64,000 nt of DNA from Natronorubrum tibetense GA33 (GCF_000383975.1 NZ_KB913017.1:999133-1063132), one strand, 5' to 3'. Positions 26,424 to 35,102 are shown, numbered from the stretch's first letter. Notes: generated by a model from the letters alone, not told the origin. Translations and numbers: made by a program.

Positions 26424-27347
26424 GTGGCGTCTCACGGACGACGTTCGATCCCGGAACCCGCCGGCGACGAGCTCGATCTTGGCTTCAAAGCCGCGATCGG
26501 CTTCTATCTCGGGATTATCGTCGCCGGGCTGGCGACGGTCGCCGGAATCGTAGCCGACGCGTCGATGGCAGCGATCCTCGCGACCGCACCAAGTACAGTG
26601 ACCGCCGTTTTGGTGCTCACCCTAATTTTCGGGGATCAACTCCGAGGCCTGCCGGAACGGATCGGCCGGAGTCGCAGTCGACGACTCGGCTGTTATCTCC
26701 CCGCAGTCGCCTTCGCCTCGATGCTCGTCGTCCCCGCGTTCGTCCCGCTCGAGTACTCCGCCCGGCTCACGACCGTCACGATCGCCTTCACCGCACTTAC
26801 CGCCGCCGTCGCCGTCGGCGTGGCCCGAATGGGGCGCAACAGGTACGTGGCTGCCGTGACCGCGGACGAACCGACGGCTACCTGGTCGTGGCAAAATGCC
26901 CGGTTCCACGACGGCGTCTGGGACATCCTCACCACCGTCGGCGCGCTCCTGTTGGTCGCCGGCGGCCTCGTCGGCATCTATACGGGCGGCACTACCGGAA
27001 TCTGGTTCCTGCTCTACGGGGGCTTCTGGCTGTTCATGCAGTGGAGCGAGACGAACGGCTGGTTCGAGGCAGACGGCTGGGACGGCTCCAAACGGTGGGG
27101 TGCGAGCGACCTCCGAGCCCACGAGGCCGGGATCGTTCTCGATCGGGCCTACCAGCGGAAACTCGTGCCGTGGGACGCGATCGACGATGTCCGGCTGACC
27201 GACGACGAACTCGTCGTAGAGCGCAGCCGCTGGCTCGATATCCGCTGCGATCGATCGGTCATCGACGACCCCGAGGGCGTTCTCGAGGGAATCCAACGCG
27301 CACGCGAGCGAGCCGAACACTCCCGAACGGCGGTATTTGCAGACTGA
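26424..27347 (+). CDS. Membrane protein with C-terminal PH-like domain
   Basis: A 307-residue protein starting with GTG; TTTTATAG at about 26391-26398 is a suitable TATA box. Residues 20-215 hold about six hydrophobic spans arranged in pairs. Residues 225-307 (RAHEAGIVLDRAYQRKLVPW, LTDDELVVERSRWLDIRCDR) look like the PH-like domain of bacterial/archaeal YdbT-type membrane proteins. Function unknown. The cyclophilin-like gene follows after 26 bp and may be co-transcribed. Confidence 0.75.
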   Translation: MASHGRRSIPEPAGDELDLGFKAAIGFYLGIIVAGLATVAGIVADASMAAILATAPSTVTAVLVLTLIFGDQLRGLPERIGRSRSRRLGCYLPAVAFASMLVVPAFVPLEYSARLTTVTIAFTALTAAVAVGVARMGRNRYVAAVTADEPTATWSWQNARFHDGVWDILTTVGALLLVAGGLVGIYTGGTTGIWFLLYGGFWLFMQWSETNGWFEADGWDGSKRWGASDLRAHEAGIVLDRAYQRKLVPWDAIDDVRLTDDELVVERSRWLDIRCDRSVIDDPEGVLEGIQRARERAEHSRTAVFAD

Positions 27348-27373
27348 AGTGGGTGGGGCGTCTGGACTCGTGT

Positions 27374-27748
27374 ATGCCAGATCTGACCGTCACCGTCGAC
27401 GACCGCACGCTCGAGGCGACCTGGACCGACGACGCACCCGAAACGACGGCGGCGCTCGAGTCGGCGCTCCCCGTCGCCGGCGACGGAATTCGCTGGGGTG
27501 ACGAACTGTACTTTGATCTCGCGCTCGACGCGCCGCCGGAGAACGCTCGAGAGGCGGTGCCCAAAGGCGCGATCGCCTACTGGCCGGCGGGGAGCAAACT
27601 GTGTCTGTTCTGGGGAGAAACGCCCGCCAGTCACGATGGTGAACCGCGAGCCGCCGCGCCCGTCACCGTCGTCGCGCTGCTCGAGGACGCGTCGGCGTTG
27701 GGTGCTCTCGAGGGAGGGGCTCGAGTGCGACTCGAGCGATCGGAGTGA
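27374..27748 (+). CDS. Cyclophilin-like-fold protein (DUF369/TM1367 type)
   Basis: A 124-residue protein of the small cyclophilin-like barrel family. The diagnostic central segment is GAIAYWPAGSKLCLFWG with conserved Pro, Trp and Gly, preceded by IRWGDELYFDL. Family proteins have the cyclophilin fold but lack the active site for prolyl isomerisation. Biological role unclear. Possibly in a two-gene unit with the membrane protein upstream. Confidence 0.82.
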   Translation: MPDLTVTVDDRTLEATWTDDAPETTAALESALPVAGDGIRWGDELYFDLALDAPPENAREAVPKGAIAYWPAGSKLCLFWGETPASHDGEPRAAAPVTVVALLEDASALGALEGGARVRLERSE

Positions 27749-27756
27749 AGCCGGAT

Positions 27757-27960
27757 TCAGGTTCGCTCACGTGGGACCGGACCCGGGTTTCGCGTTCGGC
27801 CATCGGCTCTGGAGAGGACGATCCACTGGGGAACGGCGAGTGCCGCGAGCAGTCCACCGGCGGCGAGAGCGAGCGTCCCCGAACCGATCGCCAGCCCGTA
27901 GAAGAGCCCGGCTCCGAGGACGACGTACAACACGGCAAGAACCCAAACTAACTGATTCAT
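27757..27960 (-). CDS. Small two-span membrane protein (67 aa)
   Basis: Two hydrophobic helices (LVWVLAVLYVVLGAGLFYGLAI and LALAAGGLLAALAVPQWIVL) followed by a short Arg/Pro-rich tail. Ends 8 bp from the convergent cyclophilin-like gene. Function unknown; the codon pattern and length fit a genuine small membrane protein. Confidence 0.65.
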   Translation of the reverse strand: MNQLVWVLAVLYVVLGAGLFYGLAIGSGTLALAAGGLLAALAVPQWIVLSRADGRTRNPGPVPRERT

Positions 27961-28030
27961 GTGAGTTATAAGTCAGTCGATACGATAAGGATAGCGACCG
28001 GGTCTGCCCGACCAATCGGCGGCGATTGCT

Positions 28031-28098
28031 ACTTGCCCCAGAGCGGATCCCGACTGCGCTGCTTGTCGAGGTACATGCTCAGCGCCTCGAGTTCGTCG
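28031..28098. repeat. Displaced copy of the infB 3' end (left boundary of the vapBC cassette)
   Basis: Sixty-eight bases that match 28853-28920 (the last 22 codons of infB) with two mismatches. Read on the minus strand it encodes DELEALSMYLDKQ and then RSRDPLWGK followed by TAG. The two base changes give Ser for Asn and Leu for Phe. It has no start and is a fragment. Similarity stops sharply at 28099. Confidence 0.9.
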
Positions 28099-28142
28099 AT
28101 AAAATCCGACCACTGATTACCGGGAGAGCGAGCGGAAAATCC

Positions 28143-28166
28143 TTGTGTTTGTGTACACAAACACAA
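28143..28166. promoter_or_regulatory. Perfect 24-bp palindrome, probable VapBC operator
   Basis: TTGTGTTTGTGT followed directly by its reverse complement, ending 4 bp before the vapB ATG. Antitoxin-toxin complexes of this class repress their own promoter through such sites. Confidence 0.65.
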
Positions 28167-28170
28167 ACAC

Positions 28171-28458
28171 ATGGGGACGAAGACGATCGGACTCAGGGAC
28201 GACGTGTACGAGCGCTTGAAAGCGAGGAAACGGGACGAGGAGAGCTTTACCGAACTCGTCGATCGCTTGCTCGAGGATTCCGATCCGGACTGGCGCGACG
28301 GGTTCGGGACGCTGCCGGAAGCGGAGGGAACGGAACTCGAGGCGATCGTCTCCGACTCCCGAACTCGATTGAGCGACGGACTCTCGGAGCGACAGAACGA
28401 AGCGCTGGAACTCTTGTCGGACGGGGATCACGAGGACGATGGCTCGAAAACTGCTTGA
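28171..28458 (+). CDS. vapB: VapB-family antitoxin
   Basis: A 95-residue protein whose N-terminus (TKTIGLRDDVYERLKARKR, then ESFTELVDRLLE) is a DNA-binding antitoxin head of the archaeal VapB type. The acidic C-terminal part should wrap the toxin. It overlaps vapC by 20 bp. The 24-bp palindrome at its start codon fits autoregulation. The module sits between two copies of the infB 3' end, so it was probably acquired. Confidence 0.85.
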   Translation: MGTKTIGLRDDVYERLKARKRDEESFTELVDRLLEDSDPDWRDGFGTLPEAEGTELEAIVSDSRTRLSDGLSERQNEALELLSDGDHEDDGSKTA

Positions 28459-28849
28459 TACGACGTTTCTGATCCACTACTGGGCTGGAACGCCGGCCGT
28501 CGAGGACTACCTCGACGAGCACGAGCAAACGACCGAGTTCGTCACGACACCGATCAACCTCAAAGAGATCGTCGTCGGACGAACGTTCCAGGGTAAATTC
28601 GATCAAACGGAGATACGCTCGACGTTCGAATGGGTAGAAATCATCCCGTTCGAAGCCGAGCACGCCTTCCACGCGGGAGCCCTCGAGGCGGACCTACGGA
28701 ACAACGATGAACACAATCAGGACAAACTCAATTCACTTACTGCGGATCTCCTGATAGCCGCCGTTGCAAAAGCGCTCGATATTCCCGTCGTGACGCGAAA
28801 TACGGACGATTTCGAGCTATTCGACGGTCTCAACGTGGAGACGTACTAA
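28439..28849 (+). CDS. vapC: VapC-family PIN-domain ribonuclease toxin
   Basis: A 136-residue PIN-domain endoribonuclease. Acidic active-site residues are visible: Asp in LLDTTFLIHYW near residue 7, Glu in INLKEIVVG near 43, Asp in SLTADLLIAAVA near 103, and Asp in VVTRNTDDF near 121. PIN toxins of this class cleave tRNA or rRNA and stop growth when the antitoxin is lost. The stop codon lies 1 bp from the infB stop on the opposite strand. Confidence 0.88.
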   Translation: MARKLLDTTFLIHYWAGTPAVEDYLDEHEQTTEFVTTPINLKEIVVGRTFQGKFDQTEIRSTFEWVEIIPFEAEHAFHAGALEADLRNNDEHNQDKLNSLTADLLIAAVAKALDIPVVTRNTDDFELFDGLNVETY

Positions 28850-28850
28850 T

Positions 28851-30650
28851 TCACTTGCCCCAGAACGGATCCCGACTGCGCTGCTTGTCGAGGTACATGT
28901 TCAGCGCCTCGAGTTCGTCGCCGGGAATCTCGCTCGCGAGTTCCTGCTCTAAGATCTTCGCGTGTTTCTCCGGGATCTGGATCCAGAGTTCGTCGTCCTC
29001 CTCGATCTGGCGGCCGACGGTCGGGCCGTCGATGGCGACGGAGACGCGGTTGCCCGCGCGGGCTTCGTCAACGTCCTCGCCCTGTTCCTGAATCCCCTTG
29101 ACCTGCCCGACGCGGTTGGGTTCGTTGTTCTCGAATTTGACGACGTTCGCGTTGTTCTGGACCGTCCCCGAGTTCACCTCGACGCCGACGACCGCGGGGT
29201 CGTTCTGACGGAAGGTGTGATCCGGCAGGATCCGGAATCGGGCCGGACGGATCACGTTCTCGAGGATCGTGTCCTGCTGGGCGCGCTCGAGTTCGTCGAC
29301 GAACTCCTCGTACTCCTCGATGAGCTGGTAGATGACCTCGTCCGTAAAGATCCGTACGTCGTCGTTCTTGGCGCGCTGTTCGGCATCGCCGAGCACATCC
29401 ACGTTGAAGCCGAGAATGACGCGCTGTTTCGGCTCTTCTGCCGTCGAGGCGACCGAGACGTCCCGGGGTGCGATGTCACCAACTTCCGCCCGGACGATGG
29501 GGAGGTCCACCTCGTCGAGTGCGTCGGCCATCGCCTCGAGGCTGCCGAGCGTGTCGGCTTTGACGACGACGCCCTGCTCTTCGGTGTCGACGGCGATGTC
29601 CGCGAGTTCCGCCCGCACTTCGCCGACGACATCCTCGAGCGGGCGGTTGCGGACGACGCGAACGGGCGCGCCGGCCATCGCGTCCGCGAGGTCGGGCGCG
29701 GCGACCTTGATCCCCGAGGCAGCCGACACTTCGTCGACTTTTTCGAACCGGCTCTCGGTTCGGATTTCGGCGAGCGGGCGGGGCTGGAGCAGGGCACGAA
29801 CGTCGGTGACGATCGGTTCGTTCTTTCCGCCGATGACAATTTGATCGTCGGCCCTGATCGTTCCGTCGTAGAGGACGGTGTCGATGGTCGTCCCGAACCC
29901 TTTCTCGTCTTTGACCTCGAGGACGGTACCGACGCCGGGACCGGTGACGTCGATCTCCATCTCTTCTTTCATGTAGCGCTGGGAGAGTCCCATCATGACC
30001 GTCAGGAGGTCGGGGACGCCCTCGCCGGTCATCGCCGAGACGGGGACGACGCCGACGTTGCGCTGGAAGTTCTGGACCCGCCAGTAGAGGTCGGCCGAGA
30101 ACCCTTCGTCGCTCAGGTTCCCAATGATCTCGTAGAGCTTTTCGTCGAGTCGCGAGCGGACCCGATCCGACTGGGCCTCGTACGTATCGTTGATCGGCGA
30201 ATCCTCGTTGACGTTCCAGCCGGGGACGGTGTCGATCTTGTTCGCCGCGACGATAAACGGCGTCTGGGAGCGACTGAGGATTTCTAAGGCCTCGAGCGTC
30301 TGGGGCTGGAAGCCGTCGTTGACGTCGACGACGAGGATAGCGATATCCGCGAGGGCACCACCGCGAGAGCGAAGCGTGGTAAAGGAGTGATGACCTGGTG
30401 TATCGATAAAGAGGAGGCCGGGGAGATCGAAATCGTCCGGATCGACGAGATCGCCCGCGATCGTGGAGATGATGTCCAGCGGGACGGCTGTTGCGCCGAT
30501 GTGCTGGGTAATCGCCCCTGCTTCGCCCTCGATGACCGCAGAGCCGCGTATCTTATCGAGGAGACTGGTCTTGCCGTGATCGACGTGTCCGAGGACGGCG
30601 ACGATCGGTGTTCTGAGAGATGTTGGGTCGCGCGTATCCGTATTCGACAT
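28851..30650 (-). CDS. infB: Translation initiation factor IF-2/aIF5B
   Basis: A 599-residue GTPase that promotes ribosomal subunit joining. G1 GHVDHGKT (21-28), G3 DTPGHHSF (83-90) and G4 NKID (137-140) are intact, followed by domains II-IV typical of aIF5B. The normal C-terminus DPFWGK ends at TGA. The last 68 bp are duplicated at 28031-28098 beyond vapBC. Monocistronic; the promoter side faces the MITE-containing spacer at 30651-31029. Confidence 0.97.
   Translation of the reverse strand: MSNTDTRDPTSLRTPIVAVLGHVDHGKTSLLDKIRGSAVIEGEAGAITQHIGATAVPLDIISTIAGDLVDPDDFDLPGLLFIDTPGHHSFTTLRSRGGALADIAILVVDVNDGFQPQTLEALEILSRSQTPFIVAANKIDTVPGWNVNEDSPINDTYEAQSDRVRSRLDEKLYEIIGNLSDEGFSADLYWRVQNFQRNVGVVPVSAMTGEGVPDLLTVMMGLSQRYMKEEMEIDVTGPGVGTVLEVKDEKGFGTTIDTVLYDGTIRADDQIVIGGKNEPIVTDVRALLQPRPLAEIRTESRFEKVDEVSAASGIKVAAPDLADAMAGAPVRVVRNRPLEDVVGEVRAELADIAVDTEEQGVVVKADTLGSLEAMADALDEVDLPIVRAEVGDIAPRDVSVASTAEEPKQRVILGFNVDVLGDAEQRAKNDDVRIFTDEVIYQLIEEYEEFVDELERAQQDTILENVIRPARFRILPDHTFRQNDPAVVGVEVNSGTVQNNANVVKFENNEPNRVGQVKGIQEQGEDVDEARAGNRVSVAIDGPTVGRQIEEDDELWIQIPEKHAKILEQELASEIPGDELEALNMYLDKQRSRDPFWGK
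28853..28920. repeat. Native copy of the duplicated infB 3' end (right boundary of the vapBC cassette)
   Basis: The in-gene member of the 68-bp direct repeat; the partner is 28031-28098 (66/68 identical by eye). Together they bracket about 750 bp carrying vapB, vapC and the palindrome, as expected of an integrated cassette or a remnant of a larger element. Confidence 0.9.
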
Positions 30651-30752
30651 GGTGAACCACCCGAGAAGGTCTTATCTAAGGCGTCGGTAGAGCAGTAGTT
30701 AAACCCATCGTCATCCTCGGCCGCGTTGACGGCGATAGCGAGGGAGTCGTCA

Positions 30753-30912
30753 TATTGTCGGACAGAACTATAGTAGCCACTGGAAGTCAGTGCACATCCG
30801 GTCGCACGACGGCTATGCGATCGGTGTGTAAACAGTTCCAGTTGTTACTATATTGTGAAAATTCGCCGCTCCCGTCCGGTGAATTCTCTTCATTGACTTC
30901 TGTCCGACAGTA
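30753..30912. mobile_element. Putative outer MITE with 15-bp terminal inverted repeats
   Basis: TATTGTCGGACAGAA at 30753-30767 and the reverse complement of TACTGTCGGACAGAA at 30898-30912 (14/15) bound a 160-bp non-coding unit. The 84-bp MITE copy (30769-30852) sits just inside the left end, which suggests nesting. No open frame lies inside; this accounts for most of the 30651-31029 gap. Confidence 0.5.
30769..30852 (+). mobile_element. TA-flanked 80-bp MITE, copy 1
   Basis: TATAGTAGCCACTG ... CAGTTGTTACTATA, 84 bp including a TA at each end. Arms pair along most of the length (TAGTAgCcACTGGAA with TTCCAGTTgTTACTA, then a CG-rich inner stem). Copies at 44720-44803 (inverted) and 50081-50164 have the same length. 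Lies about 180 bp upstream of the PRC-barrel gene. Confidence 0.85.
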
Positions 30913-30997
30913 TTACCGTGAGACGTGGGTCGAGAAGACTGCACACCGCGAGACGATTTCGTCCGATACGGACGACATCCGTCTGACGACCCCGTGG

Positions 30998-31006
30998 TTT
31001 TTAATA
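30998..31006 (+). promoter_or_regulatory. TATA box of the PRC-barrel/nob1 operon
   Basis: TTTTTAATA is centred 28 nt before the ATG at 31030, the classical distance for a leaderless haloarchaeal transcript. Confidence 0.55.
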
Positions 31007-31029
31007 CCGATTAGTAAATACGGGTATAC

Positions 31030-31275
31030 ATGAGCGATATACTCGCTGAAAATCTCTCGGGGAAGTCCGTCATGGGTTCCGACGGCACTGAACTGGGACT
31101 GCTCTACAACATCACGATGGATCTCAAGTCCGGCAAACTGCACAACCTCGTCATCGAACCCGACGAAGAGCTGCCGTCCCGATCGGTCGACTTCGACCGC
31201 GACGACGGCGGCCGGTTCCTCGTTCCCGTCAACCGCGTCCAAGCGGTGAAAGACTACATCGTCGTCCAGCGCTAA
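31030..31275 (+). CDS. PRC-barrel domain protein
   Basis: An 81-residue single PRC-barrel: LSGKSVMGSDGTELGLLYNI, then KSGKLHNLVIEP and FLVPVNRVQAVKDYIVV. Such stand-alone barrels occur widely in archaea and are found near cell-division and ribosome-linked genes; they are adaptor proteins. It is the first gene of a two-gene unit with nob1 (4 bp between). Confidence 0.9.
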   Translation: MSDILAENLSGKSVMGSDGTELGLLYNITMDLKSGKLHNLVIEPDEELPSRSVDFDRDDGGRFLVPVNRVQAVKDYIVVQR

Positions 31276-31279
31276 CGGA

Positions 31280-31738
31280 ATGTACATTCTCGACTCCTCG
31301 GCGTTTATCCACGACTTTCACACGACAGAACAGACTGCAACGATCCCGCTCGTCCGCGAGGAACTCGAGGACGAGTCCGCCTATCGCTACGACGCGATGG
31401 AGGGCTCGGGGATGCACATCCACATCCCCAACGAGGACACGACCGAGAAGGTTCGGCGTGCGGCCAAAGAGTCCGGCGATCTGGACGTCCTCTCCGACAC
31501 CGACATCCGACTCGTCGCCGCGAGTTTCGAACTCGACGGAACGCTCGTGACCGACGACTACGCGATGCAGAACGTCGCCGAAAAGCTCAATGTCGAGGTC
31601 GACGCGATCGCCCGGGAGGGGATCGACGAACAGCGCCACTGGCACTACCAGTGTCAGGGCTGTGGCCGCGAGTTCGACGAGCAGAAGGATCGCTGTCCGA
31701 TCTGTGGCTCGGAACTGGCGCGCAAGAACCCGTCGTAA
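31280..31738 (+). CDS. nob1: Nob1 endoribonuclease (16S rRNA 3'-end maturation)
   Basis: A 152-residue protein: an N-terminal PIN domain (MYILDSSAFIHDF with the first Asp; TDIRLVAASFEL and VTDDYAMQNVA with later acidic residues) and a C-terminal zinc ribbon with CQGC and CPIC. Nob1 makes the final cut at the small-subunit rRNA 3' end. Pairing with a PRC-barrel gene is a recurring haloarchaeal arrangement. Confidence 0.93.
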   Translation: MYILDSSAFIHDFHTTEQTATIPLVREELEDESAYRYDAMEGSGMHIHIPNEDTTEKVRRAAKESGDLDVLSDTDIRLVAASFELDGTLVTDDYAMQNVAEKLNVEVDAIAREGIDEQRHWHYQCQGCGREFDEQKDRCPICGSELARKNPS

Positions 31739-31780
31739 CCGACGGTCGTTGCGATTCTACGCGGCCGCAGGACTATGCGA

Positions 31781-32902
31781 CTACAGCAACAGCGTCGCGA
31801 AGATGGCCGCGTTGTAACAGCCATGAACGAGCGCCGGCACGACCAAGTTCTCGGTTCGCTCGTAGAGCACGCCGAGTATCAGCGAGAGCACGAACAACAG
31901 CGAGAGGCTTGCGAGAATCTCGCCCGCCCCCGCGGTTGCGTACGCCAGAATGTGCACCAACGTAAAGACGACGCTCGCGACGACGACGGCACCGTACCGC
32001 GAGAACGTCCCATAGAGCGATTTCTGCACGACGTTCCGGTAGAGGAGTTCCTCGAACGGCCCGACGACTAACACCATCGCGGGGATGATGACGTACAACA
32101 GATCGGGGTTCTCGACCACCCGCTGTGTCGTCGTATGCTCGGAGGACTCGATGCCGAGTGCCCCCATAAGCGCCGAGATGCCGAGGTTCGCTCCGAGTAT
32201 CAGAACCAGGCCGACGACGATCCAGCCGACCGTCCGGAGCGTCGGTCGGTCGAGGTCGATAAACGACAGATCGCGTTCGCGAAGGGCGAGGTAGCCGACC
32301 GTGACGCCGCCGAGTCCGACCGCGAAGGCCAGGTACTCGATCACCGTCCACGCCAGTTCCGGGGCCTCACCCCCTGCTAGCTGCACCGGAATCGAGAGGA
32401 AGATCGACGCGATCGTGATACCGACCAGCCCGGCGACGCCCAGAACCGTCATCTCGACCGTCTGTCCGAGTCGGTAGAACAGTCCCTGCCCCGAGACGCC
32501 GGCGCGATCGGCGACGCCGACGCCAACGGCACCCACCGCGAGGAAAAACGCCACGAACAGCAGCGAGACCGACCACTCGAGACCCGGAACGACGACCGAC
32601 CCGAGCGTCCCCTGGGTGATCGCGTATCCCGAGCAGACGACCGCAAGGAGACTCGAGGCGGCGGCGACCGTGCCGGCGAGACGGCGCTCGAGAAGGCCGT
32701 GCCGCCGTGCGAGAAAGGCACCGGTGGCTACGAACGCGGCGGCCGCCGCGGCCCAGAGGGCGGGGTCGACGACCCCGCGGCGAACGGGGACCAGGAGCGC
32801 GACGAGGGCGATGGCCGAGAGGACGGTCCCAGCAGTCGGCACGACAACCGTCGATGAACGCTGGACACCGTCGCCGTCGGCCGCCCGTGCGGTATCGCTC
32901 AT
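31781..32902 (-). CDS. CPBP-family intramembrane metalloprotease, second copy
   Basis: A 373-residue multi-pass protein with eight or more spans. The CPBP motifs are EELLYRNVVQ, FTLVHILAYA and the last-helix ALVHGCYNA with His and Asn. The N-terminal 170 residues add four spans compared with the 257-residue paralogue at 3426. The catalytic Glu pair, Arg and His residues are present, so an active protease is plausible. Convergent with nob1. Substrate unknown. Confidence 0.9.
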   Translation of the reverse strand: MSDTARAADGDGVQRSSTVVVPTAGTVLSAIALVALLVPVRRGVVDPALWAAAAAAFVATGAFLARRHGLLERRLAGTVAAASSLLAVVCSGYAITQGTLGSVVVPGLEWSVSLLFVAFFLAVGAVGVGVADRAGVSGQGLFYRLGQTVEMTVLGVAGLVGITIASIFLSIPVQLAGGEAPELAWTVIEYLAFAVGLGGVTVGYLALRERDLSFIDLDRPTLRTVGWIVVGLVLILGANLGISALMGALGIESSEHTTTQRVVENPDLLYVIIPAMVLVVGPFEELLYRNVVQKSLYGTFSRYGAVVVASVVFTLVHILAYATAGAGEILASLSLLFVLSLILGVLYERTENLVVPALVHGCYNAAIFATLLL

Positions 32903-33199
32903 ACGTGGGTGTTCGTGTGCGCGCTCTTAGGCGAACCGGAACTCGAGCGAGCGACACCGTTCGACCGGAGCACGTACTCACTGCTGATTGGATCAAACCA
33001 CGTGCGGTGGCGCGTGCTGCGTCGCGGCGAGTGACTAGCGAGAGGCGACTCGATTACGTGTGAGAGACGAGCGAGCGCTGTAGCGCGCGAGTCGGCTGGG
33101 GAGGGTGTGGAAATTACCGTCGCCAGCGTGAGAAGATCGCCCGACTTCACCGCACTCTCCAACGATTATGAGACGTTCAACCGGAAAACGGGAGATCCG

Positions 33200-34501
33200 C
33201 TATCGCTCGATCCGAAGCTCCGTCTTCTCGGCGACGGCTTCGGCCTCTTCGAACTCCCCGCCGCCGAGCAGCCCTCGAGTCGCCTTCTTCGCCCACTCGA
33301 CGGCCGGCTGTTCGAACGTGTTGACGGCGTAGAGTTCGCCCGCAAGCACGCAGGCCGCCTCCAGCCCGTACAGCAGGCCGCCGAGTTCGTACTCGTCGAC
33401 GCGCTGGAGTTCGAGCCGGACGTTTGGCCGCCCCGCAGCCGCCAGGCTAGCCTCGGTGGCCTCGAACTCGGCCTCGAGCAGTTCACCGAGCGTCGCGTCG
33501 CCGAGATACGCCAGATCCTCGACCTCGGTTTCCGGAATCGACCGATCGGCGGTTTCCCCCGGCGAGACGAACGTTACGAGTTTGTCCCGCGGTCCGGCCC
33601 GATAGAGCTGCAGTTGGGAGTGCTGGTCGGTCACGCCGAGTGCGCGCACCGGCGTCTGCCCGAGGTCGTCTTTCCCCAGACTCTCGGCCCAGAGCTGTGC
33701 GAACCACTCGGCCGAGGTCTCGAGGGACTCCGCGTAGGGAACCATCGCGTTGATCCCGGCCCCGCGCTGGTCCAGCGCGTAGCTCGTTGCCCCGTAGGCG
33801 TAGGCGGGGCAGTCGAACAGCGACCCCGAGAGGGTCTCGCGCTCGGCGGCTGCACCCTCGAGCAAGGCGTCGAGATCGTGGCCGCAGATTTCTGCGGCGA
33901 CCATCCCCACGGCGGAGAGCGCCGAGAACCGGCCGGGGACACCGTCGGGAACCTTCAACGACGGCAGATCGTGTCGATCCGAGAGGTCCCGAAGGGGGCC
34001 GGACTCGCCGGTCGTGACGATGGTCCGCTCTGTCCAGTCGACGCCGGCGTCCTCGAAGGCCTCGCGCACGACCAGAAAGTTGGCCAGCGTCTCCGCCGTC
34101 GTTCCCGATCGTGAGACCACGTTGACCGCCGTGTTCTCGAGGGGAAGTCGCTCGAGGTGGCTCGACACCCACTCAGGATCGACGTTGTCGAGGTAGACGG
34201 CCTCCGTGTCGCTTTCGTCGGCGAGTGCGTCGGTGATCGTCGCCGCGCCCAGCGCGCTGCCGCCGATACCGACCGTAATCAACGCGTCGGCGTCGGCCAC
34301 CGGTTCGACGGCCGTTCTGATCTCGTCCGGATCGGTCCGTGCGGGGAGGTTCAGCGCTTCGTAGCCGTGTTCGTGGGATTCCATTCCCCGTTCGATTCGC
34401 TCGTGGGCGTCCGCGACCTGTTCGTCCAGTCGTTCGAGAGACTCCCTCGAGACGCCCGGCGAGGAGACGGCTGCGAGCGCGTTCCCGATATCGACGTTCA
34501 T
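33200..34501 (-). CDS. pgi: Glucose-6-phosphate isomerase
   Basis: A 433-residue cytosolic isomerase that interconverts glucose 6-phosphate and fructose 6-phosphate in gluconeogenesis. The two SIS domains are visible: VGIGGSALGAATI near 78-90 and VVSRSGTTAETL near 127-139, plus the C-terminal conserved YELGGLLYGLEAACVLAG with the GLEAA-like loop. This is the PGI-superfamily type rather than the cupin type found in some Euryarchaeota. Monocistronic. Confidence 0.94.
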   Translation of the reverse strand: MNVDIGNALAAVSSPGVSRESLERLDEQVADAHERIERGMESHEHGYEALNLPARTDPDEIRTAVEPVADADALITVGIGGSALGAATITDALADESDTEAVYLDNVDPEWVSSHLERLPLENTAVNVVSRSGTTAETLANFLVVREAFEDAGVDWTERTIVTTGESGPLRDLSDRHDLPSLKVPDGVPGRFSALSAVGMVAAEICGHDLDALLEGAAAERETLSGSLFDCPAYAYGATSYALDQRGAGINAMVPYAESLETSAEWFAQLWAESLGKDDLGQTPVRALGVTDQHSQLQLYRAGPRDKLVTFVSPGETADRSIPETEVEDLAYLGDATLGELLEAEFEATEASLAAAGRPNVRLELQRVDEYELGGLLYGLEAACVLAGELYAVNTFEQPAVEWAKKATRGLLGGGEFEEAEAVAEKTELRIER

Positions 34502-34649
34502 AGGAAAGCAGGCGACTGCCGGGGTAAAAGTCGTTCCGTGATACGCACGGTCGACTCGCGTTCGAGCGTCCCCGCGGACGATACCGGGAACACCACGTGT
34601 GTAGGGGCCAGCTTTAGGCGGCCGACGCCGCTAGTCGTTTTCGAGTACA

Positions 34650-35102
34650 ATGCCCAGTCATACCCCTACCGAGCCGGTGGACATCCTGCTGGTCGAAGAC
34701 AATCCTGGTGACGTCCGGCTGACACAGGAAGCGTTCAAATCGATCGACAGCGAAATCGAGTTTCACACCGTCGCCGACGGCGAAGCGGCCACGCGGTACT
34801 TCGACGTCTGCGGGACGGATACCGAGCGTGTCGATCCCGATCTGGTGCTGCTCGATCTGAATCTCCCGCGGATAGACGGCTTCAGAATCCTCGAGATCCT
34901 CAAGGAGGAACTGGACTACCCGCCGCCACCGATTCTCGTCCTCTCGAGTTCGGAGACGGAAGCGGACATCGTCGAGAGCTACGAGCGAGCGGCGAACGCG
35001 TACCTCACGAAACCGGACACGCCGGACGAGTTCGACATGCTCGCACAGGCGATCGAGGACTTCTGGATCGACTCGGCACGGCATCCGCCCGCACCGTCGT
35101 AG
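34650..35102 (+). CDS. Stand-alone response regulator receiver protein
   Basis: A 150-residue CheY-like domain with no output module. The acidic pair is in LVEDNPGD (near 13-20), the phospho-acceptor Asp is in VLLDLNLPR near residue 70, the Ser in LVLSSSE and the Lys in YLTKPDTP complete the set. The NPGDVRLTQEAF helix is typical of haloarchaeal Rcp1-like receivers that pair with hybrid histidine kinases. No kinase is nearby. Confidence 0.9.
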   Translation: MPSHTPTEPVDILLVEDNPGDVRLTQEAFKSIDSEIEFHTVADGEAATRYFDVCGTDTERVDPDLVLLDLNLPRIDGFRILEILKEELDYPPPPILVLSSSETEADIVESYERAANAYLTKPDTPDEFDMLAQAIEDFWIDSARHPPAPS

